Assembly: GCA_020441605.1 (NCBI GenBank)
Contig: JAGRLX010000021.1
Span: 1 to 20,566, forward strand
Length of the DNA: 20,566 nt
Reading direction: 5' to 3'
DNA from: Alphaproteobacteria bacterium
GTDB taxonomy: Bacteria > Pseudomonadota > Alphaproteobacteria > Rhizobiales > Aestuariivirgaceae
Each line of letters begins with the position of its first letter. Positions within the stretch are counted from its first letter, which is position 1. Under the pieces are notes generated by a model. That model worked only from the letters and a program-made list of their open reading frames with translations, was not told where the DNA came from and did no database searches. The position numbers were made by a program, and so were the translations under genes. Below are positions 1-6,850 of the stretch, piece by piece.

Positions 1-1178
1 TCGATTTCCTGCGCTATTATGCGGGGCGAGCCCGGGCCGAGTTCTCTGGCCCGGTGATCCTGCCTGGACCGACCGGCGAACGCAACGAGATGTCGTTGCA
101 CGGCCGGGGTGTGTTTGCCTGCATCGCGCCGTGGAATTTTCCGGTGGCGATCTTTACCGGCCAGGTGGCCGCAGCATTGGCGGCGGGCAACAGCGTGGTG
201 GCCAAGCCCGCCGAGCAGACGCCGCTGGTCGCCCACGAAGCGGTGAAACTGCTGCACGAAGCAGGCGTTCCATCCGGTGTCCTGCAGTTCCTGCCAGGTG
301 ATGGGGCGCGGATCGGCAAGGTCATGCTCGCGCATCCGGCCCTGGCAGGTGTCGCCTTTACCGGGTCGAACGACACCGCGTCGATCATCAACCGGGCCCT
401 TGCCGCGCGCGACGGAGCCATTCCGGCCCTCATTGCCGAAACCGGCGGCATGAATGCCATGATCGTCGACAGTTCGGCCCTACCCGAGCAGGCCGTCCGA
501 GATGTGCTTGCATCCGCTTTCGACAGCGCCGGTCAACGCTGTTCGGCAGCGCGCATCCTATTCGTTCAAGACGATATCGCCAAGCGGGTGATCACCATGC
601 TTAGGGGCGCCATGTCCGAGCTCCGGCTCGGCGACCCGCTGGACTACGACACCGATATAGGGCCGGTGATCGATGCGGAAGCGCGGGAAAACCTGGAAGC
701 GCACAAGGCCCGGATGGCGGCGGAAGCCACGACGATCCTTGATCTGCCTCTACCCTCAACTTGCGCACATGGCACATTCGTCACGCCCGCGGCCTATGAG
801 CTTGCTTCGACGGCCCCGTTGAAACGCGAAGTCTTCGGGCCCGTGCTTCATGTCATACGCTTTGCCGGCGACCGCATTGGTGCGGTCTGCTCGGCCCTGA
901 ACGATACGGGCTTCGGGCTGACGCTGGGCGTTCATACGCGGATCGAGCGCACGGTGGACGAGATACGCGGCCGGGTGCGGGTCGGTAACATGTATGTGAA
1001 CCGTAACCAGATCGGCGCTGTGGTGGGAGCGCAGCCGTTTGGTGGCGAAGGCTTGTCTGGTACGGGGCCCAAAGCTGGCGGCCCCCTTTATCTGCACCGT
1101 TTCGCCACAGAGCGGGTCTGTTCCACCGATACGACCGCCTCGGGCGGCAATGCGGCCCTGATGTCGATGGAGTCGTAA
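1..1178 (+). CDS. putA: Bifunctional proline dehydrogenase / P5C dehydrogenase PutA, C-terminal part (partial)
   Basis: This is the 3' end of putA; the reading frame is open to the left edge (first whole codon at base 3). The visible part is the aldehyde dehydrogenase domain, which oxidises glutamate semialdehyde/P5C to glutamate with NAD+ in proline breakdown. Seen directly: IAPWNFP, the general-base Glu in AETGGMNAM (codon 438-440), the catalytic Cys in SAGQRCSA (codon 540-542), and the late PutA block GAQPFGGEGLSGTGPKAGG. The wording DSSALPEQ...SAGQRCSAARIL and NMYVNRNQ is typical of PutA rather than single aldehyde dehydrogenases. The protein stops about 40 residues after the last motif, as in the short (type A) PutA proteins, so there is no long C-terminal extension. 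The proline dehydrogenase half and any DNA-binding domain lie outside the window. The family call is secure; the short form is inferred from the C-terminus only. Confidence 0.95.
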   Translation, partial: DFLRYYAGRARAEFSGPVILPGPTGERNEMSLHGRGVFACIAPWNFPVAIFTGQVAAALAAGNSVVAKPAEQTPLVAHEAVKLLHEAGVPSGVLQFLPGDGARIGKVMLAHPALAGVAFTGSNDTASIINRALAARDGAIPALIAETGGMNAMIVDSSALPEQAVRDVLASAFDSAGQRCSAARILFVQDDIAKRVITMLRGAMSELRLGDPLDYDTDIGPVIDAEARENLEAHKARMAAEATTILDLPLPSTCAHGTFVTPAAYELASTAPLKREVFGPVLHVIRFAGDRIGAVCSALNDTGFGLTLGVHTRIERTVDEIRGRVRVGNMYVNRNQIGAVVGAQPFGGEGLSGTGPKAGGPLYLHRFATERVCSTDTTASGGNAALMSMES

Positions 1179-1254
1179 TGCCATCGGCATAAGGAGAATT
1201 TTAACGACGCTCTTAAACAGGATGTGAAGGGAGACTGGTCTATTCACTTGGTGG

Positions 1255-1779
1255 ATGACGCAGTTCAACTCAAAATCCGAGCCCAGCGAGTCGTTCTCGA
1301 GTTTCGAGGATGCGACCCAGTATCTGGAGAAGATGTGCCGCGTTCTTGGCGTCCGGCATCTGTCCTACTGGAGCCTGAGCCTGGTCGATGGACTGCCTGA
1401 CCAGGTCACCTGGATCTCCACTTATGATCCGGCCTACATGGCCCATTACATGAGCACGTATACGCCGCTCGGCGATCCGGCTTTCGATGAGGGTCAGGAC
1501 AAGCCCCATGTCATCGACTGGTCGGAGCTCAATGCCGTCAATGGCACGACCCAGCGCATGCAGGCCCAGGCGGCACGCTATGGAATCGCCAAGCATGGCC
1601 TGTCCTATCCTTTCCATGACGGCATGACGCGGCAGATCATGTTTTCGGCCAACATCGACTGCAGCGATGGCGACTGGCCGCGCGAAAAGGCTCGGATCAT
1701 TGGTATCTTCTGCGGCTTCGCCCACTACTTCCATGCCCGCGCCAAACCCCTCGTCGATGCCCGCCGCGCCGCGGCCTGA
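1255..1779 (+). CDS. Stand-alone LuxR-type autoinducer-binding domain protein (no HTH)
   Basis: A 174-residue protein that aligns over its whole length with the N-terminal autoinducer-binding domain of LuxR/TraR regulators. Using TraR numbering (my alignment by eye; this protein is offset by 4), invariant positions Y61, D70, P71 and W85 fall on Y65, D74, P75 and W89 with exact spacing, and a Gly near position 113 is also present (G115). The lactone-contacting W57 is replaced by Tyr (Y61). The protein ends right after the domain, so the C-terminal LuxR helix-turn-helix is missing. The dinB stop begins three bases later, so there is no room for a frameshifted remainder. The ATG at 1255 is the only usual start after an in-frame stop at 1225, and its ribosome binding site is weak. 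No luxI-type synthase is in view. It may bind a small ligand or pair with another regulator; the function is unknown. Confidence 0.8.
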   Translation: MTQFNSKSEPSESFSSFEDATQYLEKMCRVLGVRHLSYWSLSLVDGLPDQVTWISTYDPAYMAHYMSTYTPLGDPAFDEGQDKPHVIDWSELNAVNGTTQRMQAQAARYGIAKHGLSYPFHDGMTRQIMFSANIDCSDGDWPREKARIIGIFCGFAHYFHARAKPLVDARRAAA

Positions 1780-1782
1780 GCC

Positions 1783-3066
1783 TCAGGCCTTGCCACCCCG
1801 ATAGACAATTCCCCGTTCGACCGCGCTGTCGCCGAACTTGCCCCTCAGCTTGTCCATGGCAAGCTCTGCCTTGGCCTGAGCCGCAACATGCGGATCCAGG
1901 GTCCGCGCCTCGCCCTCGGGTTGGGCCGGGGAGAGGCTGGCAATGCCGACGCCGATGAGGCGAAAGGCTGTGCCGGTTGCCTCGCGCCGGAGCAGCGGGG
2001 CTGCGGTTTCGTAGATCCGGGTGGCGAGCACCGTCGGTTCGTCAAGGGTGGCATTGCGGGTGCGGATCCTGAAGTCACTGGTCTTGAGCTTGAGCACGAC
2101 GGTCTGGCCGGCGGTGCCTTCGGCCTTGGCCCGGCGCGACACTTTCTCGGCCAGGCGCCAGAGGATTCGCTCGAGTTCGTCCGGGCTCGAAATGTCGGTG
2201 TCGAAGGTCGTCTCGGCACTGATGCTCTTGGCATGATCATCGGGTGAGACGCGACGCAGATCTTCGCCGCGCGCCAGATGATAGAGCCTTGCGCCCATGC
2301 TGCCGTAGCGGCGCAACAGGTCGTTCTTGTCCATGGTCTGGAGCTGGGCGATGCGGGTGATGCCATCTCGGGCCAGTTCCTCCTGGGTTGCCTTTCCCAC
2401 GCCCCATATGAAGCCTACCGGCCGTTCCGCCAGGAAGGAGAGGGCCTCGCCCTTGCCGAGCACCGAGAATCCCCGCGGCTTTTCCAGGTCGGAGGCGATC
2501 TTGGCCAGGAACTTGTTGGCGGAAAGGCCGATGGAGGCAGTGATGCCGACACGCGCCGCGATGGTGTTGACGAGCTTGGCCAGCGACAGGGCCGGGCTCA
2601 TGCCGTGGAGCCTGGTGGTTCCGGTGAGGTCGAGGAAGGCTTCGTCGATGGACAAGGGCTCGACCGCCGGGGTCAGCTCGCGCATCAGGGCGCGGACTTC
2701 ACGGCCGGCTTCGACGTATTTTGCCATGTTGGGCTTTATGATCACGGCATCGGGGCAGAGCTGCAGGGCCTTGAACATGGGCATGGCCGAGCGCACGCCG
2801 CGGATGCGTGCGACATAGCAGCAGGTGGACACCACGCCGCGAACGCCGCCGCCTACGATCACCGGCTTGTCGGCGAGACCCGGATCGTCGCGCTTTTCGA
2901 CGGCAGCGTAAAATGCATCGCAGTCGATGTGGGCGATCGACAGGCTATGAATCTCGGGATGGCGCAGAATCCGCGGGCTGCCACAGGCCCGGCAGCGACG
3001 ATCGGCGACATCTGCCGCCGACAGGCAGTCACGGCAAAAGCCGGGAGTCGCAGGATTGTCTTCCAT
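1783..3066 (-). CDS. dinB: DNA polymerase IV (Y-family, error-prone)
   Basis: Y-family polymerase for translesion synthesis, 427 residues from the ATG at 3066. An upstream TTG at 3123 would add 19 residues not expected for the family. The order is: a short Cys4 N-terminal module (C11, C14, C25, C28), then the palm motif AHIDCDAFYAAVE with metal ligand D48 and steric-gate aromatic F52, then SIDEAFLDL with D141/E142, then a thumb helix-hairpin-helix region (GVGKATQEEL) and the little-finger domain from about residue 265. It ends with DKLRGKFGDSAVERG, close to the usual end of alphaproteobacterial DinB. I see no canonical sliding-clamp peptide at the extreme C-terminus. The gene is convergent with the LuxR-type gene (3-base gap) and divergent from the GST gene. 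A LexA-like site lies just upstream, so SOS control is possible but not shown. Confidence 0.95.
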   Translation of the reverse strand: MEDNPATPGFCRDCLSAADVADRRCRACGSPRILRHPEIHSLSIAHIDCDAFYAAVEKRDDPGLADKPVIVGGGVRGVVSTCCYVARIRGVRSAMPMFKALQLCPDAVIIKPNMAKYVEAGREVRALMRELTPAVEPLSIDEAFLDLTGTTRLHGMSPALSLAKLVNTIAARVGITASIGLSANKFLAKIASDLEKPRGFSVLGKGEALSFLAERPVGFIWGVGKATQEELARDGITRIAQLQTMDKNDLLRRYGSMGARLYHLARGEDLRRVSPDDHAKSISAETTFDTDISSPDELERILWRLAEKVSRRAKAEGTAGQTVVLKLKTSDFRIRTRNATLDEPTVLATRIYETAAPLLRREATGTAFRLIGVGIASLSPAQPEGEARTLDPHVAAQAKAELAMDKLRGKFGDSAVERGIVYRGGKA

Positions 3067-3088
3067 CAAAGCAATACTAGCTTGAAGC

Positions 3089-3103
3089 GCACAAATAGTG
3101 AAC
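3089..3103. promoter_or_regulatory. Possible LexA (SOS) operator, one mismatch
   Basis: On the plus strand this reads GCAC-N7-GAAC (GTTC-N7-GTGC toward dinB), one base away from the alphaproteobacterial LexA site GAAC-N7-GAAC / GTTC-N7-GTTC. It lies 23 to 37 bases upstream of the dinB ATG, in the short dinB-gst divergent gap, a sensible place for a repressor. A TAGTAT hexamer facing dinB (3079-3074) could be a -10 element but would leave almost no leader. The motif is short, so a chance match is possible. Confidence 0.3.
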
Positions 3104-3143
3104 AATATACCCGGTTTGCTCAACAGGGATTCGGAGAGGTGGG

Positions 3144-3791
3144 ATGTACAAGCTCTATAACGTCAAGGCTTGGGGGTCGCTGTCGATCCATTGCCTGCTG
3201 GAAGAAATGGAGGTGCCTTACACCAACATCTGGATGACGGCCGAACAGGTACGGGCGCCGGAATTTCGCGAGATCAGCCCGCTTGGCCTCATCCCCGCGC
3301 TCGGCCTCGATGACGGACGCACGATGATCGAATCGGCGGCCATCGTATCGTTTCTGACCACGGCCCATCCTGAAAAGGGCATGGCGCCCGAACCTGGCAG
3401 CAGCGATCACGGCGAGTTCCTGAGCTGGCTCCATTTCCTCAGCACCGAAATCTATCCGTTCTGCGAATTCACCTTCCCGGGCAATGCCTTCGCCATGGAC
3501 GACAAACATGGCCCCTTCGTCGTCGACAGGGCAAACGAGCGGATCAACCGGTGCTGGCAGATCGTTGAGAATCGGCTTCAGGGCGAAGGTCCCTGGATGA
3601 TGGGCGAGACCTATTCCGCGCTCGACATCTATGCCTTCATGCTGAGCCTCTGGGCACAGCCTTCCGAGACTGACCTCCTGGCCTGCTTTCCTGCCGTGGC
3701 GAATCTGGCGGCCGGCGTGCGGGCTCGCCCGATGCTGAAGGCGCCACTGGAAGCCCATGGGGTGATGGCGCCGGGTGGGTACGGAAGCTAG
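3144..3791 (+). CDS. Glutathione S-transferase family protein
   Basis: A 215-residue cytosolic GST. The N-terminal thioredoxin-fold part (about residues 1-78) starts MYKLYNVKAWGSLSIHCLLEE, with Ser12 or Ser14 at the usual catalytic position. It contains the cis-proline segment GLIPALGLDDG and the glutathione-contacting Glu-Ser in MIESAAIVSFL. The all-helical C-terminal part (about 88-205) has the conserved GPWMMGETYSALDIYAF segment, in which the Asp caps the folding helix. The ribosome binding site GGAGAGGTGGG sits just ahead of the ATG. The gene is divergent from dinB and its stop overlaps the stop of the HAD gene. The substrate cannot be told from sequence; the family call is secure, while conjugating activity is inferred. 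Confidence 0.9.
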   Translation: MYKLYNVKAWGSLSIHCLLEEMEVPYTNIWMTAEQVRAPEFREISPLGLIPALGLDDGRTMIESAAIVSFLTTAHPEKGMAPEPGSSDHGEFLSWLHFLSTEIYPFCEFTFPGNAFAMDDKHGPFVVDRANERINRCWQIVENRLQGEGPWMMGETYSALDIYAFMLSLWAQPSETDLLACFPAVANLAAGVRARPMLKAPLEAHGVMAPGGYGS

Positions 3792-4450
3792 TATTTGTCC
3801 TTTACGTCAAGGACATCGAGAATATGAGGGTGGGCCTCGCGCCAGCTTCCCGTCCGCAGTGACAGGTAGTCGAATGTTTCCACGTGCCGGGCAAAGCGGT
3901 GGTCATGGAGGAAATGTACCAGGTGCACGTCCGGGGCGTACTCGTAGGCCGAAGCAATGAATGACGGACTGTCATCGATGAAGACCGTGGACGTCTTGAC
4001 CTGGCTGGCGAGGTGGCGGACTGCAGGGCCCTTGGGACCCGAGTTGGTCACAACAGGAAATGGCAGGCCGTGACCGGCCAGATTGCGCCGCCGGTCGTCG
4101 CCGGACGTGTGGGGCAGGTTGGTCAGCAGGACGACGTCAGCGTGCTCCCCGATATGCATCAGGGCATCGATGGCGCCCTCGATCGGTTTCATGTGGAGTG
4201 TGCGCTCGACGAAGAATCGGTCGATAAGGCCCGCCACCTCGCCATTGCCGATGGGATGGTTGCCCCGGTTGTGGCGTACATTGCCATTCAACGCGAAGCT
4301 CGAGGTGTCGAGCCAAAGGCCGCGTTCAGCCAGGAAGTCCTCGAATTCGCTGGTGAAATGCACCACGACTTCATCCACATCGCAGATCACGAGTGGCCGG
4401 TTGCCGAAACTGAGGGCATCAAGCTGGCTCCGGGTTGCGTCAGAAATCAT
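3788..4450 (-). CDS. HAD-superfamily hydrolase
   Basis: A 220-residue haloacid dehalogenase-fold protein. Seen directly: motif I CDVDEVV (nucleophile D24, acid/base D26), motif II LLTNLP (T110), motif III Lys in SGPKGPAV (K140) and motif IV FIDDSP (D159, D160). All four catalytic elements are present, so it should act as a phosphatase or similar phosphotransfer enzyme; the substrate is unknown. The ATG at 4450 is chosen because it lies inside the end of the upstream DUF3572 gene (11-base overlap), which suggests translational coupling. A further upstream start at 4492 would overlap more deeply and has no family support. The gene is tail to tail with the GST gene and shares a CTAG with its stop codon. 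Confidence 0.8.
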   Translation of the reverse strand: MISDATRSQLDALSFGNRPLVICDVDEVVVHFTSEFEDFLAERGLWLDTSSFALNGNVRHNRGNHPIGNGEVAGLIDRFFVERTLHMKPIEGAIDALMHIGEHADVVLLTNLPHTSGDDRRRNLAGHGLPFPVVTNSGPKGPAVRHLASQVKTSTVFIDDSPSFIASAYEYAPDVHLVHFLHDHRFARHVETFDYLSLRTGSWREAHPHILDVLDVKDKY

Positions 4451-4730
4451 TGGCTGCTCCGGGAAGACTGGCGCGGGCGGCCTCGATACCACCCGGGGTC
4501 AGGCCCGCTGTTTCGGCGAAGACCAGAAGCAAAGTCTGGTCGGACAGCAGGTGGTCGAGCACGCCGCCAAGAAACATGGGGTCGGCCGCCAGGGGTCGAA
4601 TCGCCTGCGGGGTCATTCCCGTGAGCGCCAGGAAGCGCTCCAGGCGGTCGGGGTCTGCCGCCAGAAAGCCCAAGGCCTTCAGTGCGATGATCTCTGATTC
4701 TTCAGTATTTGGCGTGCGTCGGTTAGGCAT
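4440..4730 (-). CDS. DUF3572 family protein
   Basis: A 96-residue, mostly helical cytosolic protein that resembles DUF3572. Conserved-looking blocks are ALKALGFLAADPDRLERFL, GMTPQAIRPLAADPMFLGG and DHLLSDQTLLLVFAE. It has no signal peptide, membrane segment or catalytic motif that I recognise. The family is found next to divK in many Rhizobiales, and here it is divergent from divK across a 153-base gap. Its last bases overlap the start of the HAD gene, so the two form a transcription unit and may work together. The family assignment is from memory of the pattern; the molecular role is unknown. Confidence 0.75.
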   Translation of the reverse strand: MPNRRTPNTEESEIIALKALGFLAADPDRLERFLALTGMTPQAIRPLAADPMFLGGVLDHLLSDQTLLLVFAETAGLTPGGIEAARASLPGAANDF

Positions 4731-4742
4731 GTTGGCGAGTAG

Positions 4743-4797
4743 TTAACCACCGTCGTGAATGTCTGGCCAGCGATTGCCGGGGTTAAACTGTTGGTTA
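4743..4797. promoter_or_regulatory. Possible CtrA half-sites in the DUF3572-divK divergent promoter
   Basis: The 153-base divergent gap holds a TTAACCAC (4743-4750), seven of eight bases of the TTAACCAT half-site described for CtrA. It also holds an opposite-strand TTAACCCC (4786-4779) and a GGTTACC (4793-4799). No perfect TTAA-N7-TTAA full site is present. In Brucella CtrA is reported to act on divK, which makes the location plausible. The matches are short and could be chance. No clear -35/-10 pair was found for divK. Confidence 0.3.
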
Positions 4798-4883
4798 CCC
4801 GGAAAGTGGATTGTGGACATCAGAAAAAAGGGGAGATGCGTGGCGGCGCAAGCCAACGCGCGTAAACAGAGGCCAGACGCCGG

Positions 4884-5318
4884 ATGAGCTTGAATGTTTC
4901 AACGTCGGTGGGACAAATGAACGTGCCCGATGCCGTTCCGGCAACGCCAAAACGTGTTCTCATCGTCGAGGACAACGAACTGAACATGAAGTTGTTCAAC
5001 GATCTGCTTGAAGCCAATGGCTATCAGGTGATTCAGACGCGCGATGGGCTGTCAGCCCTCGATCTTGCGCGCAAGCACCGTCCCGATCTTATTCTGATGG
5101 ATATCCAATTGCCCGAGGTCTCGGGAATCGAGGTCACCAAGTGGCTCAAGGAAGACGACGAGCTGAAACACATTCCTGTCATCGCCGTGACCGCCTTCGC
5201 CATGAAGGGAGACGAGCAGAAGATTCGTGAGGGGGGCTGTGAAGCCTACATCTCGAAGCCGATCTCGGTCATGGGCTTTCTCCAGACCATCGACAGTTTC
5301 CTGAAGAAGCCGCAATGA
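4884..5318 (+). CDS. divK: Cell-cycle response regulator DivK
   Basis: A single-domain response regulator. The receiver domain starts at [15 protein letters not shown] and keeps the acidic pocket (E29, D30), the phospho-acceptor D73 in [12 protein letters not shown], Thr103 in VTAFA and K125 in ISKPIS. The sequence is very close to DivK of Caulobacter and Brucella, which relays the phospho-signal from DivJ/PleC to control CtrA and cell-division asymmetry. There is no output domain, as expected. The first 20 or so residues are extra compared with the usual 120-residue form. An internal ATG at 4917, preceded by GGTGGGA, would give 133 residues and is a real alternative start. The last bases overlap the pleD start (ATGA), showing a divK-pleD operon. 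Confidence 0.95.
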   Translation: MSLNVSTSVGQMNVPDAVPATPKRVLIVEDNELNMKLFNDLLEANGYQVIQTRDGLSALDLARKHRPDLILMDIQLPEVSGIEVTKWLKEDDELKHIPVIAVTAFAMKGDEQKIREGGCEAYISKPISVMGFLQTIDSFLKKPQ

Positions 5319-6682
5319 CTGCTCGCGTTCTCGTCGTCGACGATATTCTGGCCAATGTCCGGCTTCTGGAAGCGAAGCTGGCGGCCGAATATTTTGAAGT
5401 CGTGACGGCGATGAACGGGGTCGATGCCTTGGAAGCGGTGCAGCGGACCCGCCCGGACATCGTGCTGCTCGACGTGATGATGCCGGGGATCGACGGAATC
5501 GAAGTCTGCCGCCGGATCAAGTCCAATCCGCAGACACAGCATATCCCGGTGGTGATGGTGACAGCCCTCGATCAGCCGGAGGACCGGGTGCGCGGTCTCG
5601 AAGCCGGCGCCGACGATTTCCTCACCAAGCCGGTCAATGATGTGTCGCTGTTCTGCCGGGTCAAGAGTCTGGTGCGGCTCAAGATGCTGACCGATGAACT
5701 GCGCGCCCGCACCGGCGGATCGGAAGCCATGCGGGTGATCAATTCCCCGCAAGCGCCCGGCGATGCCCTGCCCGGGCGCGTGCTCGTGGTCGACAACCGC
5801 GCCTCGATCGCCGATCGAATCAAGACGGCGCTGGCTGGCCGCCACGATGTCGTCATTGCAGACGAACCGCAGCAGGCGGTGGAAATTTGCGAAAGCGCTG
5901 AGAAGCCCTTTGAGCTGGTCGTGATCAACCTCGACATGGAGGGCCACGACGCCCTGCGCATCTGTTCGCAGCTCAAGACCCTCGAACCGACCCGCCAGAC
6001 CCCGATCCTGATCATCGTCGATCCCGATGACCATCAGCGGCTTCTCCGGGCCCTTGACATGGGCGTCAACGACTATCTGATCCGCCCGATCGACAAGCAG
6101 GAATTGCTGGCCCGGGTCAACACTCAGGTCCGGCGATGCCGCTACACGGAACAGTTGCGCCTGAGCGTTCAGACCTCCATGGAGATGGCGGTCACGGATG
6201 CGCTGACCGGGCTCTACAACCGGCGTTATCTCGTGACTCAGCTGGCCCGGCTGGTCGAACATTCGGTCAACCGCGGCAAGCCCCTGTCGGTTCTGACGCT
6301 CGACGTCGACCACTTCAAGCTGGTGAACGATACCCATGGCCACGATGCCGGCGACCGCGTGTTGCAGGAATTGTCGGGCCGCATTCGCGCCAGCATTCGC
6401 AATATCGATCTCGCCTGCCGGACCGGTGGAGAGGAATTCGTGGTGGTGTTGCCCGAAACCGAAATCGGCACCGCCGAAAAGGTGGCGGAGCGCATCCGCA
6501 GGTCGGTGGCGTCCAAACCGTTCAATGCCGGACCGGGATGCCAGCTGAACATCACGATTTCGGCCGGCGTGGCCGCCCTCGGCGGTGTCGAGGATTCGGT
6601 CGAGGCAATCCAGAAACGGGCTGACCAGGCACTCTACCGGGCCAAGCATGAAGGCCGCAACCGGGTCATGCTGGCCGCCTGA
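5315..6682 (+). CDS. pleD: Diguanylate cyclase response regulator PleD
   Basis: A 455-residue protein with the PleD layout: receiver domain 1 (residues 1-120, acceptor D53 in LLDVMMPG, K in TKPVN), a second receiver-like adaptor domain (about 153-270) and a C-terminal GGDEF domain (about 285-453). The cyclase signature is intact as GGEEF at 371-375. The allosteric inhibitory I-site R-N-I-D (R362-D365) stands exactly five residues before it, so c-di-GMP product inhibition is expected. The protein makes c-di-GMP on phosphorylation and drives the motile-to-sessile pole change in Caulobacter. The start ATG overlaps the divK stop by four bases. The adaptor receiver domain has a degenerate pocket (VVDNRAS), as in PleD proteins generally. 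Confidence 0.96.
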   Translation: MTARVLVVDDILANVRLLEAKLAAEYFEVVTAMNGVDALEAVQRTRPDIVLLDVMMPGIDGIEVCRRIKSNPQTQHIPVVMVTALDQPEDRVRGLEAGADDFLTKPVNDVSLFCRVKSLVRLKMLTDELRARTGGSEAMRVINSPQAPGDALPGRVLVVDNRASIADRIKTALAGRHDVVIADEPQQAVEICESAEKPFELVVINLDMEGHDALRICSQLKTLEPTRQTPILIIVDPDDHQRLLRALDMGVNDYLIRPIDKQELLARVNTQVRRCRYTEQLRLSVQTSMEMAVTDALTGLYNRRYLVTQLARLVEHSVNRGKPLSVLTLDVDHFKLVNDTHGHDAGDRVLQELSGRIRASIRNIDLACRTGGEEFVVVLPETEIGTAEKVAERIRRSVASKPFNAGPGCQLNITISAGVAALGGVEDSVEAIQKRADQALYRAKHEGRNRVMLAA

Positions 6683-6850
6683 CCTGTGGCAACCGCCAAG
6701 GCTGGTGATCGGATCCCCGAACCGGCAGATTCCATTGGCGCGGCAGATGGTGTAGATGGCCGCGGTATGGAACAGGGTGTCGCACGAAAGCTGGTGGAAA
6801 CGCCAGGACGCTGGGGCCGGCGGGGAACCGCAGGGGCGACCTTCGCGGGC

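Noticed and set aside
2278..3237. A 319-codon plus-strand frame opposite dinB running into the GST gene
   Set aside because: It covers conserved dinB motifs on the other strand and overlaps the GST start in another frame; no domain is visible.
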